A stretch of 64,000 nt of DNA, taken from contig JAWKOC010000002.1 of the NCBI GenBank assembly GCA_041391365.1, positions 577,459-641,458 of the forward strand, written 5' to 3'. Origin of the DNA: JAGRAX01 sp041391365. Its GTDB lineage: Bacteria; Bdellovibrionota_G; JALEGL01; JAGRMV01. Every line of letters begins with the position of its first letter. The first letter of the stretch is position 1. Positions 27,779 to 36,248 of the stretch are shown piece by piece. The notes under the pieces are model-generated. The model searched no databases, was not told the DNA's origin, and was given only the letters and a program-made list of their open reading frames with translations. The translations under genes and the position numbers were made by a program.

Positions 27779-27811
27779 GATTGTAAGTAATTTTTTGTAG
27801 GAATAGAGAAT

Positions 27812-28438
27812 TTGACATATCAATCGCCTAACCCAATTGAATTTGAAGATGTAGAAGCAATATTGGATTGGTTAGAAAAATTTTGGAAGAAAAGAATTGC
27901 TTATCAATTAGGGAAGATTGATCTACCTGATGAGCCAGATAACTCTCCGTGTCTTTCTTCGGAAATAAAGGTAGAATTAAAAGTGTTTCTTGACCTTTTG
28001 CGTGCATCTCTTGATATGACAATGTGGAAAGTCTTAGAGTTCTTGAAAAAAATTCCAGACGATGAAAAAGAAAAAAGAAATATACACTTTCCAATGTCAT
28101 TAGAGGATGCCATTACAATAGGAAAAATTAAAGAATATATTGAAAATGATAAAATTAAGCAGTTGATAGTGGATTTTGTAATTAACAATGACTGTCAACT
28201 CAGACTTCTTCAAAAATTAAATAATCAAAGTAAGCATAGATCTCTCAATTCTGTTCATTTGAAAATTGAAAAAACCTTTCCGGAAGACGAGAGTTCTAGT
28301 CAAATGTCTATGTCGGTACACTTTAGTATTGAAGCTGAAGGATTATATGAAGATCAAAATATGTATGCTTTTATTGATAGTTTTCGGGAATTTATAGTTG
28401 AATTGGTGCTTAAGTTAGATGAGGAGTTAAAGAGGTAA
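27812..28438 (+). CDS. hypothetical soluble helical protein
   Basis: A 208-aa protein, Lys/Glu/Leu-rich, no signal peptide or membrane helix, AT-rich codon use like the gene before it. LNNQSKHRSLNSVHLKIEK (about 145-163) recalls the N-x-x-KHR motif seen in a group of HEPN-like or phage/defence-associated unknowns, but the match is by eye only. It starts at a TTG 33 bases after the preceding gene and is probably co-transcribed with it. Function unknown. Confidence 0.65.
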   Translation: MTYQSPNPIEFEDVEAILDWLEKFWKKRIAYQLGKIDLPDEPDNSPCLSSEIKVELKVFLDLLRASLDMTMWKVLEFLKKIPDDEKEKRNIHFPMSLEDAITIGKIKEYIENDKIKQLIVDFVINNDCQLRLLQKLNNQSKHRSLNSVHLKIEKTFPEDESSSQMSMSVHFSIEAEGLYEDQNMYAFIDSFREFIVELVLKLDEELKR

Positions 28439-28533
28439 AGTGTCGAGCAGTTTTTTGAGGCGTGATGAGTGAGAGACCGAATTTTTGCCAGCTGGCACAT
28501 TGATCTGAGGAACAACATTTCAGGAGAATACGT

Positions 28534-28953
28534 ATGAGCAATGCAATGGAAAATTTAGTGACGGCCCAAAAGTATGCGATGAGTATTCGACCAAAAGTAG
28601 GGGGATTTCCGATTTTTGCTGAAGCTCTCCGGCGTGCTGGAGTGACGAGAAACTTGTGGTCGCTTCCTTCTTGCCAAAGCATCTACCTTACGAAATACGG
28701 TTCGGTTGTACAGCAAGGTGAACCACTCGTGACTGAAGCAGCCGATGTTCCCGAATTCAATTCGAATGCTTTGATTCAAGCTTTGCGGATGGATCAAACT
28801 GGAAAGTGTTCTTTCCCCGAGTTTCTTGCATCGTCATGGGAAGCTGGCGTAATTGGCTTTGACGTCGACTTTGAAAAGCAAACTTGCACGTATTTTGGTG
28901 CCAAAGGCGAAACCTATGTCGAGAAATTCCCTCTAATGGAAATCAAGGAATAG
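28534..28953 (+). CDS. DUF1398 family protein
   Basis: A 139-aa protein with the DUF1398 pattern: an N-terminal AQKYAMSIRPKVGGFPIFAEALRRAGV, a central LIQALRMDQTGKCSFPEFLASSWEAGVIGFDVD, and a C-terminal beta strand region ending FPLMEIKE. E. coli YbcV belongs to this family; no activity is established. AGGAGA precedes the ATG at good spacing. Codon use is closer to the housekeeping genes than to its immediate neighbours. Confidence 0.8.
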   Translation: MSNAMENLVTAQKYAMSIRPKVGGFPIFAEALRRAGVTRNLWSLPSCQSIYLTKYGSVVQQGEPLVTEAADVPEFNSNALIQALRMDQTGKCSFPEFLASSWEAGVIGFDVDFEKQTCTYFGAKGETYVEKFPLMEIKE

Positions 28954-28959
28954 CAAAGC

Positions 28960-28970
28960 AAAGTGCCAGG
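28960..28970 (+). repeat. interspersed AAAGTGCCAG element, copy 2 (core only)
   Basis: AAAGTGCCAGG seven bases after the stop of the DUF1398 gene. Only the core is shared with the long copies; the following ATTCTGGGG differs. Confidence 0.5.
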
Positions 28971-29146
28971 ATTCTGGGGACACACGACTGCTTACTAAGA
29001 TGAATCGATCGATCGAAGTAAACTTAGATTTTGAGGTATCAAAGTATGAGAATCAAATTCTTCCTTTTTAAGAATATTGTGACTTTTGCCCAATAGATAG
29101 ATAATTTACTCCAGGCTATTATAGTCAGTCATAGCGAAAATGTTTT

Positions 29147-30028
29147 ATGAAAAGTACATTTAATCAAATAGCTATTATTCATATTCCAATGCTGGAAGAG
29201 AAACAGTTAGATCAAATTCAAGTTTTTTCTAAAAATCCACTCAAAATCTACTCAAGTATACCAAAGTCAAATGAACAGTTGATTTCTTGGATTGGAGATG
29301 TTGATGGATTAATTACTAGTTTAAGAGTTCCATTTGATTCAGATACAATATCTAGAGCTAAGAAATTACAATATATAGGAATTTATGGATCTTCAACTGC
29401 CCTAGTTGATCTTGTGGCTGCAAATAAAAATAACGTAGTCGTCAAAAATGTTGAACAGTACTGCGATACTGAAACCGCTCAGTTTTGCTTGGATGCGCTG
29501 GATGCTTTTTATGCCTCAACAGGAATGAAGAGAAAGAGAAATCCAACGATTGGGGTGATCGGCTTTGGCAATGTTGGCAAAGAATTGATTCGCATTGCCC
29601 ATTCTAAAGGATTTCATTCAATCTATTGCCGTAAAAAGCCCGACAACGATATAGAAAACCAAGTAGCCAGTAGGGTTTCTTTAGATGAACTCCTTACGAG
29701 AGCTGACATCGTATCACTGCAGGGTCCCAGAGATCGAATGATTCTGGGCAGCAAGGAATTTGACAAAATGGAAGGCAAGGTATTGATCAATACTTCGTTA
29801 GGGCAGGTGATGGATGCTGGGGCTTTATCAAGCTGGCTAAAAAATGATCAAAATCATCTCATTGTTGATTCTGTTGGCCATCGGATCGTTTCTGATATTA
29901 CACCTCAACAAAATATCTTTCATATCGATCAACCGGCATGGTCAACCACCACATCAAGAAAAAGACTATTTGATCAAGTGCTTAGCAATTTGAGAGAAGC
30001 AATTTTGAACCTTTTGGTAACTTGGTAA
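29147..30028 (+). CDS. D-isomer 2-hydroxyacid dehydrogenase-like protein, active site degenerate
   Basis: A 293-aa protein. The NAD-binding Rossmann motif is good (IGVIGFGNVGKELIRIA, about 135-151), and DELLTRADIVSLQGPRDR matches the family. The catalytic residues of D-2-hydroxyacid dehydrogenases do not: the Arg in N-x-A/S-R-G is replaced (NTSLGQVMD), and I see neither the Glu of the D-x-x-x-x-E stretch nor the active-site His. It may bind NAD without dehydrogenase activity, or be a decaying gene. AT-rich 5' half. An interspersed element begins inside its stop codon. Confidence 0.75.
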   Translation: MKSTFNQIAIIHIPMLEEKQLDQIQVFSKNPLKIYSSIPKSNEQLISWIGDVDGLITSLRVPFDSDTISRAKKLQYIGIYGSSTALVDLVAANKNNVVVKNVEQYCDTETAQFCLDALDAFYASTGMKRKRNPTIGVIGFGNVGKELIRIAHSKGFHSIYCRKKPDNDIENQVASRVSLDELLTRADIVSLQGPRDRMILGSKEFDKMEGKVLINTSLGQVMDAGALSSWLKNDQNHLIVDSVGHRIVSDITPQQNIFHIDQPAWSTTTSRKRLFDQVLSNLREAILNLLVTW

Positions 30029-30054
30029 AGTGCCAGGCATCTTTTGCGGATGCG
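30027..30054 (+). repeat. interspersed AAAGTGCCAG element, copy 3 (long form)
   Basis: AAAGTGCCAGGCATCTTTTG followed by CGGATGCG, sharing about 25 of 28 positions with 27743-27770. It begins at the second base of the TAA stop of the dehydrogenase-like gene. Confidence 0.7.
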
Positions 30055-30095
30055 GGGAGTCTTAAAGGAGAATGTTAGAAATCTGCAGCGTCCTG

Positions 30096-31094
30096 CTAGT
30101 CGTTTTTGTAATGCTGCATAAGTTGTTTTCTATATATTTCATACACTTCTGCATAGATTGAATTGAATCCGCGAATGACATCGTCGAAGTTATAATATTC
30201 GAAAATCGAAGAAGCAATTTCATTGTCTAGGGAAGACATGTTTTTGTATAGATCCAAGTCGTTTTTGGCATTGTTTTTTATTTCATGAAACATATTCATA
30301 TGAATCAAACTTTCTGTTTCAAATGCAAAGTCTTTTTTGTCGACGGATATGTTTTTATACGTTTCGTATTGTTTCTGTAAGGGAGTCGTGAGAGTTATGT
30401 ATTTGAGGTTGATCTCTTTCTCCAATTTGTCAACGTGGTAGAGGATCCCCTCGGTCGGTTGACGGATGTCGTCTTCATAAAAGAAAAACGAGTCTCGCGA
30501 GGGATCATATCGAAAATTTAATTCTCCAAATCCAACCTTCCATGGCCCTTTGAAAGATGAGCTTTCATATCCTTGAATGGTGCCAGATTTGTTTTGAAAA
30601 AATGCGTACGCAACGCCGATCATGAATCTTTTTCCTTTGAGTCTATCGGATGTATCACATGAGCCAAGTGTAATCTTGGCATTGGTAGAGATACGTTTTG
30701 TGACTTCGGAAAATATCAACAGGTCATTTGGGAGAAGGGACCAAAAGGACAGATAACTCCATGATCTACCAGTAGATGGTTTTGAAGTTTTAGACAAGAT
30801 GGCATGATAGGCCGACTCGCCATGCGCATGAAAATCGATGGAGGTGATTTTTGGACAGTCGAAAGGGATGTTCTCAATATAATCGATGACATCATCCAGT
30901 GAATTTGCTTCGATCTCCTGCTGGTCCGAGGAACAGCTTGTAGAGTTTGAAACGATGTTGTCGGTGTACTCAGAGTCCTTGTAAAAGCAAAGATTGGTTT
31001 TTGGACAATGGGTCTCAGCTTGAGTCGATGGACAAATGGCCGCCCAAACGCTCCACAACACCATTCCCACCAAAAATGAATGATTTCCCCTCAT
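30096..31094 (-). CDS. exported protein with a clan CD/DUF4347-like cysteine-peptidase pattern
   Basis: A 332-aa protein with a signal peptide (MRGNHSFLVG to TQA, cleavage near residue 26). A hydrophobic strand leads into FHAHG (His91-Gly92), and a second strand about 50 residues on leads into ITLGSC (Cys146). Strand-HG and strand-C is the arrangement of caspase-like clan CD peptidases and of DUF4347-type domains. The C-terminal half is charged and helical and ends in KQLMQHYKND. I chose ATG 31094 because it starts the signal peptide; the frame is open to 31193. Protease activity is an inference from two short motifs. Confidence 0.65.
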   Translation of the reverse strand: MRGNHSFLVGMVLWSVWAAICPSTQAETHCPKTNLCFYKDSEYTDNIVSNSTSCSSDQQEIEANSLDDVIDYIENIPFDCPKITSIDFHAHGESAYHAILSKTSKPSTGRSWSYLSFWSLLPNDLLIFSEVTKRISTNAKITLGSCDTSDRLKGKRFMIGVAYAFFQNKSGTIQGYESSSFKGPWKVGFGELNFRYDPSRDSFFFYEDDIRQPTEGILYHVDKLEKEINLKYITLTTPLQKQYETYKNISVDKKDFAFETESLIHMNMFHEIKNNAKNDLDLYKNMSSLDNEIASSIFEYYNFDDVIRGFNSIYAEVYEIYRKQLMQHYKND

Positions 31095-31268
31095 GACGTG
31101 AGCTCTATCAAAACCTTCCAAACAGTTCAATGTGCCTTTGGGTGGAGTGCCAAAGCTTTGTTTGTCGGGCGTATGATGGAATCCGCAAGCCATGCTTAGT
31201 ATTTTGTATTGCCTCTAGCAGGCCGCAAGCTCATTGTGATAAGGAATTAGATCAAAGGGGGGGGAGCC

Positions 31269-31754
31269 ATGAGATGTATATGGTTCGTTTTTTTTTGTGT
31301 GGGGATCGTCTGGTCTGTGGGGGTGCGCGCTCAAGATGGTTTGATCTTGGATCCAGAGAGTTCTTTGTCTATCATGGTTTCCGATATCTACGAGCAATAT
31401 GCGCAGGAGGCGATTGAGACTCAGCAATGGTCTTATTGTGATGTCTACTCAAAAAAATTGGTCGATGCCCTCAACAGAGAAGGAATTTCTTCGGCCACAA
31501 TTTTGCGGCTCTACAAGATTAGATCAACCCAACAGAATCAGAAGGTAAAATATCACCAGGCTGTGGAACTCCAGCTAGAAGGAAAGATGTATGTGATAGA
31601 TCTAACGTTTGGTCAGTTTACGGCTCCTTGTTACCACGGTCCCTTGATCCTGGAAAAAGATGCCTATCTGAAGCTCATGGTGGACTACGGATTTGCTCAA
31701 AAAAGTGATGTGATCCATCGCAATTCTGGCCTGGAGATGGGCCCAAAGTATTGA
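31269..31754 (+). CDS. exported transglutaminase/papain-like fold candidate
   Basis: A 161-aa protein with a signal peptide cleaved near VRAQ (residue 21). Cys57 (WSYCDVYSKKL) opens a helix, His96 (YHQAVELQ) starts a strand, and Asp111 follows in GKMYVIDLTFGQF. A Cys-His-Asp order with the last residue in D-x-T-x-x-Q-F is typical of transglutaminase-like and papain-like deamidase or peptidase folds. Substrate unknown. GGGGGGAG precedes the ATG. It is divergent from the clan CD-like gene at 30096, and the two may share a control region (31095-31268). Confidence 0.6.
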   Translation: MRCIWFVFFCVGIVWSVGVRAQDGLILDPESSLSIMVSDIYEQYAQEAIETQQWSYCDVYSKKLVDALNREGISSATILRLYKIRSTQQNQKVKYHQAVELQLEGKMYVIDLTFGQFTAPCYHGPLILEKDAYLKLMVDYGFAQKSDVIHRNSGLEMGPKY

Positions 31755-31860
31755 GAACTGCTCGTGATCGAAAGGTTCTTGGTTTTTCCCTTGACCATGT
31801 GGCCAACATTCACGTACTTCCACATCTGGACTTTTCAATAGTGGTAGAAGGAGTGATACA

Positions 31861-32421
31861 ATGAAAATGAATAGAGTGTTCTGGATTTCTTGTTTTTTGG
31901 TGATTCTTTGTGGAACAGGCAGTTTTGCTCAAGGAGTAGATCATTGGGAGGACCATTATTTCTCCGATGTTCCTGACTCTCAAAACGCAGAGAGTGAAAG
32001 CCTTATGGACTATGCCAAGGCTTCAAGTGAGATTTTGAAAGATCCGACCTATCAAGGAGGCTTGTTTGTCGTTGAAAAATTTGTTGAAGGTGTGGCTTCA
32101 GGTTCTTATCTCTGGGTTTCAAACATTAAATCTTTCGACAACGAACCTCTCGAAAGATCAGAAAAAATCATTACCTTTGGTGGGTATGCTTCTTTTCAAG
32201 ATGTTCGCAAAAAAGCCACAGAAGCAATGAAATCGGTGGGAGATGGTTGTAAGGCTTATGGAGTCATCGATTGGCGATCCGATCAAAAGCAGATTCCTGG
32301 TTGGGATTATTACTCAAAAATCAAAGAAAACTTATTTTGTCCGTATGTACCCGGAATGTCTGGAAAGCCAGTTGAGGCACAATATTTTATCATCATCTAT
32401 TCATACTGTCCGTCGAAGTAG
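31861..32421 (+). CDS. exported protein of unknown function
   Basis: A 186-aa protein with signal peptide (MKMNRVFWISCFLVILCGTG, cleavage near FAQ). Mature part has four cysteines, two near the C-terminus (LFCPYVPG and YSYCPSK), and no family I recognise. AGAAGGAGTG before the ATG is a good ribosome site. It lies 106 bases after the transglutaminase-like gene in the same direction. Confidence 0.65.
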   Translation: MKMNRVFWISCFLVILCGTGSFAQGVDHWEDHYFSDVPDSQNAESESLMDYAKASSEILKDPTYQGGLFVVEKFVEGVASGSYLWVSNIKSFDNEPLERSEKIITFGGYASFQDVRKKATEAMKSVGDGCKAYGVIDWRSDQKQIPGWDYYSKIKENLFCPYVPGMSGKPVEAQYFIIIYSYCPSK

Positions 32422-32723
32422 TTGCAAAGCATTTGACAAGTAAAACATCAGGAATCTTCGGCTCTCATTCAAGGGGCGAAAAGTGCCTGGACAAAACAGA
32501 AGCCTGTTGAGGTCAGCGAAGCTTTTCTGATGTGGGCTGTTCTCCTGTTCTGAAATGAGACAAAATAGCCCCTTCCATGTGCAAACGTAATTTTTTCGCC
32601 ACGAACATGGTTGTCTAACATATTGACATTGATGGTTTTTTTAATTTTTTTCATTGGTATGTAAATTGCTGTATAAGGTCTACCGACTCTGTTGAGGCGG
32701 GAACAGTAGTGAGGGGACTTTTT
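32422..32723. other. gene-free spacer with a short AAAGTGCC element
   Basis: No coding frame is convincing. AAAGTGCCTGG at 32480-32490 is a one-mismatch relative of the interspersed core found at 27743, 28960, 30027 and 35869. The right part is AT-rich and probably contains the promoter of the large gene downstream. Confidence 0.4.
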
Positions 32724-35700
32724 ATGCATTTTTTATGGTCGTATCTGAAAACATCGATGTGGGGATGTGCGCGCTTTTTTATTCTTTTTGTATTGTTGAC
32801 CTCGACCTTTATGGGTCCGCAGTATGCAGTGGCTCAACCTCAGACGAGCACTCATGAAACCACCATTTCGAAATCTCAATTGCTTCGTGAACTACAAGCC
32901 CAAGTTTCAGCCATCGAAGATTTTTTGAATGTCGTGGAGCTTGGAAGCAATCTGATCAATGTCATGGGCGATGAATCCGAGGAGTTTCTGAGCTCTGTTC
33001 GCAACGAAATTCATATCATACTTTCCATGTCTGAAAATTCTTCGGAATTGAAACAGTCTCTGAGAAAACTGAACAATTTGATTCAAAATGCAGATCAAAA
33101 TCCGCAGTGGCAACCCATTCATCGGGCCTTGTTTCCAAGGTCTTGGTCCTTTTTGGATTCAGAAACGCAGAATCGCTTTACTCAAGTGGTAGAAGGTGAA
33201 GAGGGAATGATGGCGCAACAGGCGTACCGTTCTCTTCAATTGTATCAATTTCCGCAAGAGTGGAAAGATCGGCAACAACACTATTTGAAAAATAGTTGTC
33301 AAAGACTTGGAGTCGAGCAAACTCTTCGAAGAATGGAATCAGCTCTTTCGGAGCAAACTCTTTTGACCAAAAGGGAATGGTTTTGGAATGAAGAGAGCAA
33401 GAAATCGATGGGAATGAATTTGATCATTCCAAAGTGTTTGAACATTCGAGCGGTTCAGATTGTTCTCTCATGGCCCGTTAAAACGATTGAAGGTCCAAAA
33501 ATTTCTTGGCCTCCTCATGAAGGTTCGGAAAATCTGAATTCTTCCAAAAGTAGTGAAGGGCGATTTCAATTTGTTGAAATTCCTAACAATCAAAAAATTA
33601 CAAACATCAACCAACTGAAAATTCGAGGAGAATGCTCATTGCAGAATTACTTTGAGTATCTGTCTCGAGTCAATGAACTCTACGCAAAAAAAGTACAGCT
33701 TCAGATGGTTCCAAAAGATCAAAGCTCTGACATTCCTCTTGTGTTGAGTTTTTCTGAAGAACAATTCTCCGATCCCGACTTTGCGTTGTCGGGCATTTCA
33801 GATCAAGAGAGGACTCGCAATCAGATCTCTTATCTTTCAAAAGACTTCCAAAACAATTGTGGCGTTTATATGCCATTTGAATCGATTTATCCTTGGTATC
33901 AAATCATGGATGGATTTGTGGAAGCGTTTGAGCAAAGAATGGACCTAGGGTTTGCACAGTTTTTGGCGGACCATGTTCCGGGAATGGCCCTTGCTGTGGG
34001 GGCTGGATCTCTCGTGGGGGCTTTTCCCGCGTTGAGTCCAATTTTGATGGTATTGAGTTCGCTCTATATGGCGCAATACGGGTATCAATTGGTTACTCTT
34101 TGGCAAGCAGAAAACTACAAAAAGATTGGAAGAGATTTGTATGATTTTCTTGAAGCTCTGACGTTGTATACACCATTGTTTTTCACAGGGCGTTTCATTG
34201 GGCAGTGGATCGGTAGCAGGAGCTCGGTCAACGCACTATTGAGTGGGCTTCGGGAAAAGATCATAGGATCAGTTCCAGAAAACGAAGTAACCTTGCCACG
34301 ACAAGATATTGAGGAGCTTGTATCCAGGCCCAATCTTGAACGCCGCATTCCAGTCAAAGAGCAGGGAAATGTAGACGATGTTACGAATGTTGGATCTTCT
34401 GATCATCCATTCATAGATCCAAAACTTCTTCCCGAGTCTCTGGGAGGAGGGGATTTCGCTCCGGTGTCAAGGTCATATCCATCCTCTCGCACACCTCAAG
34501 GACCAACCAATGTCCAGACCATGCCACCAACAACAGAAACGGCTGTTGGTGTTGCTACGCGAACACTTCCGAATCGAACAGCAGAGATCATTCGAAACTC
34601 TTCTGCACCTAAGTCGAGCGAGCCGGTCATTCGCAACATGCAAGGAGAAGCTGCCGTACAAAATTCAAACCTTGATCCACGAGGAGAGGGTTGGGAAAGA
34701 CTTCGCATTGAAAGAAGAAATGATTTGCAAATATCCACCTTGAACCTAGAGGATCAAACAGATTTACAAACGATACGCAAAATTTTGACCAAAGCAGAAA
34801 ATCGGCAAAAGCTTACGGCACAAGAATGGCAATGGGTCCGATCTGCATTGCAAAGTGGTAACAAAGAATGGCAAGATTTGGCCATTCGTATTTTGGTTCA
34901 TGCAAAAATTGCATTCAACCTTCATCAAGATCAATACGATGAGGAGGAAAAGGAATCTTTCAAAAAGCTATATCGGCTGTTGGATTTTGTTCGTTCGATG
35001 TTGAATGACCAGGCTCAACTTCATTCGGATACTTATACGATAGCGGAAGTGGCTCAATTTCAGTTGAACAGACTTGCAGATGCTCTTGCAGCTTGTCTTG
35101 GGATCATCGTGTTTTATAGCTCTGAAGAACTCCTGGTGAGACTGGATGCTCTAAACTATAAACTGTCAGAGACCTTGGAAAATTTTTCGGATCATGATTT
35201 GATGGTGTTGGAGCAGTCCTTATCTAGCGAAGAAGGTGTGGTTGCGCAGCGAGCGATCAGCATTGTTTTAGCTCTTTTGTATGGTGATGGAGATCGATTG
35301 CCAAAACAAAGTATGGGAAGAATTGGAGATGTTCGATCCACGATGATTCAGTTGTTTGAGCTCATGGCTAAGTTTGTGACCAAAGGTTTGATGAGCACCT
35401 CTACCTGGGAGACATTGGTAGAGTTTGGAAATGTTCTACTGCGTCCCAACCCCAATCAGCATTGGTATTCAACAACTCGTTTTGCTGTTTATAAAAATCT
35501 CATGGAACGCGTTTTATCCGATCTAAGTCGGTGGGTGGGGCAACGAGGAGGATTGGATGATCACAGTGGTGAGGTGTGGGCCAATATTCTCAAATACCTC
35601 TATTATCTGGGAATGGAAGAAACGATGAATCAAATGGATTGGATCTCTCTCAATGCAGCTCTTTCAGATTTGGTCGCCGCTGGTGGGCAAAGTCATAGAA

Positions 35701-35870
35701 ATGAGCATGACTCTCAGACCATCTATTCAAGGCAATCTTTGCCCGGTGCTTCATACACCGCTGGAATCGCAAACGAAGTGATGGACTCGAATCGAAGATT
35801 CTATCTCCATCAAGAAAATGAGAACTCGTATTTCCGAAAGGTATGGGAACTTCTCACGGCCACACCATAA
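32724..35870 (+). CDS. very large exported protein of unknown function
   Basis: About 1,048 aa with a long signal peptide (hydrophobic FFILFVLLTSTFMG, cleavage near VAQ). An N-terminal helical region runs to about residue 400. A strongly hydrophobic block follows at about 410-445 (MALAVGAGSLVGAFPALSPI onward) with a second weaker segment near 470, so the protein may insert in a membrane. Then come a Pro/Ser/Thr-rich linker (about 530-650) and an all-helical C-terminal half with HEAT-like periodicity. I recognise no family. AGGGGAC precedes ATG 32724. An interspersed element begins in its stop codon. It could be a secreted effector or scaffold. Confidence 0.7.
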   Translation: MHFLWSYLKTSMWGCARFFILFVLLTSTFMGPQYAVAQPQTSTHETTISKSQLLRELQAQVSAIEDFLNVVELGSNLINVMGDESEEFLSSVRNEIHIILSMSENSSELKQSLRKLNNLIQNADQNPQWQPIHRALFPRSWSFLDSETQNRFTQVVEGEEGMMAQQAYRSLQLYQFPQEWKDRQQHYLKNSCQRLGVEQTLRRMESALSEQTLLTKREWFWNEESKKSMGMNLIIPKCLNIRAVQIVLSWPVKTIEGPKISWPPHEGSENLNSSKSSEGRFQFVEIPNNQKITNINQLKIRGECSLQNYFEYLSRVNELYAKKVQLQMVPKDQSSDIPLVLSFSEEQFSDPDFALSGISDQERTRNQISYLSKDFQNNCGVYMPFESIYPWYQIMDGFVEAFEQRMDLGFAQFLADHVPGMALAVGAGSLVGAFPALSPILMVLSSLYMAQYGYQLVTLWQAENYKKIGRDLYDFLEALTLYTPLFFTGRFIGQWIGSRSSVNALLSGLREKIIGSVPENEVTLPRQDIEELVSRPNLERRIPVKEQGNVDDVTNVGSSDHPFIDPKLLPESLGGGDFAPVSRSYPSSRTPQGPTNVQTMPPTTETAVGVATRTLPNRTAEIIRNSSAPKSSEPVIRNMQGEAAVQNSNLDPRGEGWERLRIERRNDLQISTLNLEDQTDLQTIRKILTKAENRQKLTAQEWQWVRSALQSGNKEWQDLAIRILVHAKIAFNLHQDQYDEEEKESFKKLYRLLDFVRSMLNDQAQLHSDTYTIAEVAQFQLNRLADALAACLGIIVFYSSEELLVRLDALNYKLSETLENFSDHDLMVLEQSLSSEEGVVAQRAISIVLALLYGDGDRLPKQSMGRIGDVRSTMIQLFELMAKFVTKGLMSTSTWETLVEFGNVLLRPNPNQHWYSTTRFAVYKNLMERVLSDLSRWVGQRGGLDDHSGEVWANILKYLYYLGMEETMNQMDWISLNAALSDLVAAGGQSHRNEHDSQTIYSRQSLPGASYTAGIANEVMDSNRRFYLHQENENSYFRKVWELLTATP

Positions 35871-35880
35871 AGTGCCAGTG
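35869..35880 (+). repeat. interspersed AAAGTGCCAG element, copy 4 (core only)
   Basis: AAAGTGCCAGTG starts at the second base of the TAA stop of the 1,048-aa protein gene, the same placement as copy 3 at the dehydrogenase-like gene. Confidence 0.5.
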
Positions 35881-36031
35881 TGGGGGCTAGATTCAAGAAT
35901 GCAACAAATAGACAGGATCTATGAGAGATGTAACGATTTGGACAGCGATCAGAGAAGTCCAATCTTCTTATTTTGATTGCGAAGATGACGCGTCGTAGGC
36001 AATTCATCATAGATTTGTAGTCCTTGAGAGA

Positions 36032-36060
36032 TTGTTAAATCAATAAAAATTATTTATAGT
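36032..36060 (+). promoter_or_regulatory. strong sigma70-type promoter
   Basis: TTGTTA (36032-36037), a 17-base AT-rich spacer, and TATAGT (36055-36060). Expected transcription start is near 36067, so the transcript would carry the 13-codon reading frame at 36121, the hairpin at 36179-36215, and the isoprenyl-synthase-like gene. Confidence 0.7.
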
Positions 36061-36120
36061 AAATCGTGCTTGCTTAAGAATTGATTAGTGATAGTTTTCT
36101 TTTTAGAAAGGTGGAAGAAT

Positions 36121-36162
36121 ATGATTATTAGTGAAGATATTTTTGCCAATGTTCCTTGGTAA
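36121..36162 (+). CDS. 13-residue peptide ending in Trp (candidate modified-peptide precursor or leader peptide)
   Basis: Reads MIISEDIFANVPW then TAA. AAAGGTGG ends six bases before the ATG, a better ribosome site than that of the downstream enzyme gene. A GTG at 36088 in the same frame could add 11 residues. The only Trp is the last residue. The neighbour is a ComQ-like isoprenyl synthase; in Bacillus, ComQ prenylates a Trp near the C-terminus of the pheromone ComX. ComX precursors are 50-70 residues, so this is much shorter. It could instead be an attenuation leader, or chance. Confidence 0.4.
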   Translation: MIISEDIFANVPW

Positions 36163-36178
36163 AGTAACCGGTTTTGTT

Positions 36179-36215
36179 ACAAGCTCAATGGTCTAGAAAA
36201 TGACATTGAGCTTGT
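36179..36215 (+). promoter_or_regulatory. 12-bp perfect hairpin between peptide frame and enzyme gene
   Basis: ACAAGCTCAATG pairs with CATTGAGCTTGT over a 13-base loop; GTT/GAAC can extend the stem past one bulge. No continuous T-run follows (CCTTTTCGAATTTT), so it is not a classic terminator. It may act as a partial terminator or RNA stabiliser that sets more peptide than enzyme. Confidence 0.7.
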
Positions 36216-36248
36216 GAACCTTTTCGAATTTTATTACACAATCGTTTT

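Noticed and set aside
36179..36215. Classic rho-independent terminator after the mini-peptide.
   Set aside because: The 12-bp stem is excellent but no uninterrupted T-run follows, so full termination is unlikely.
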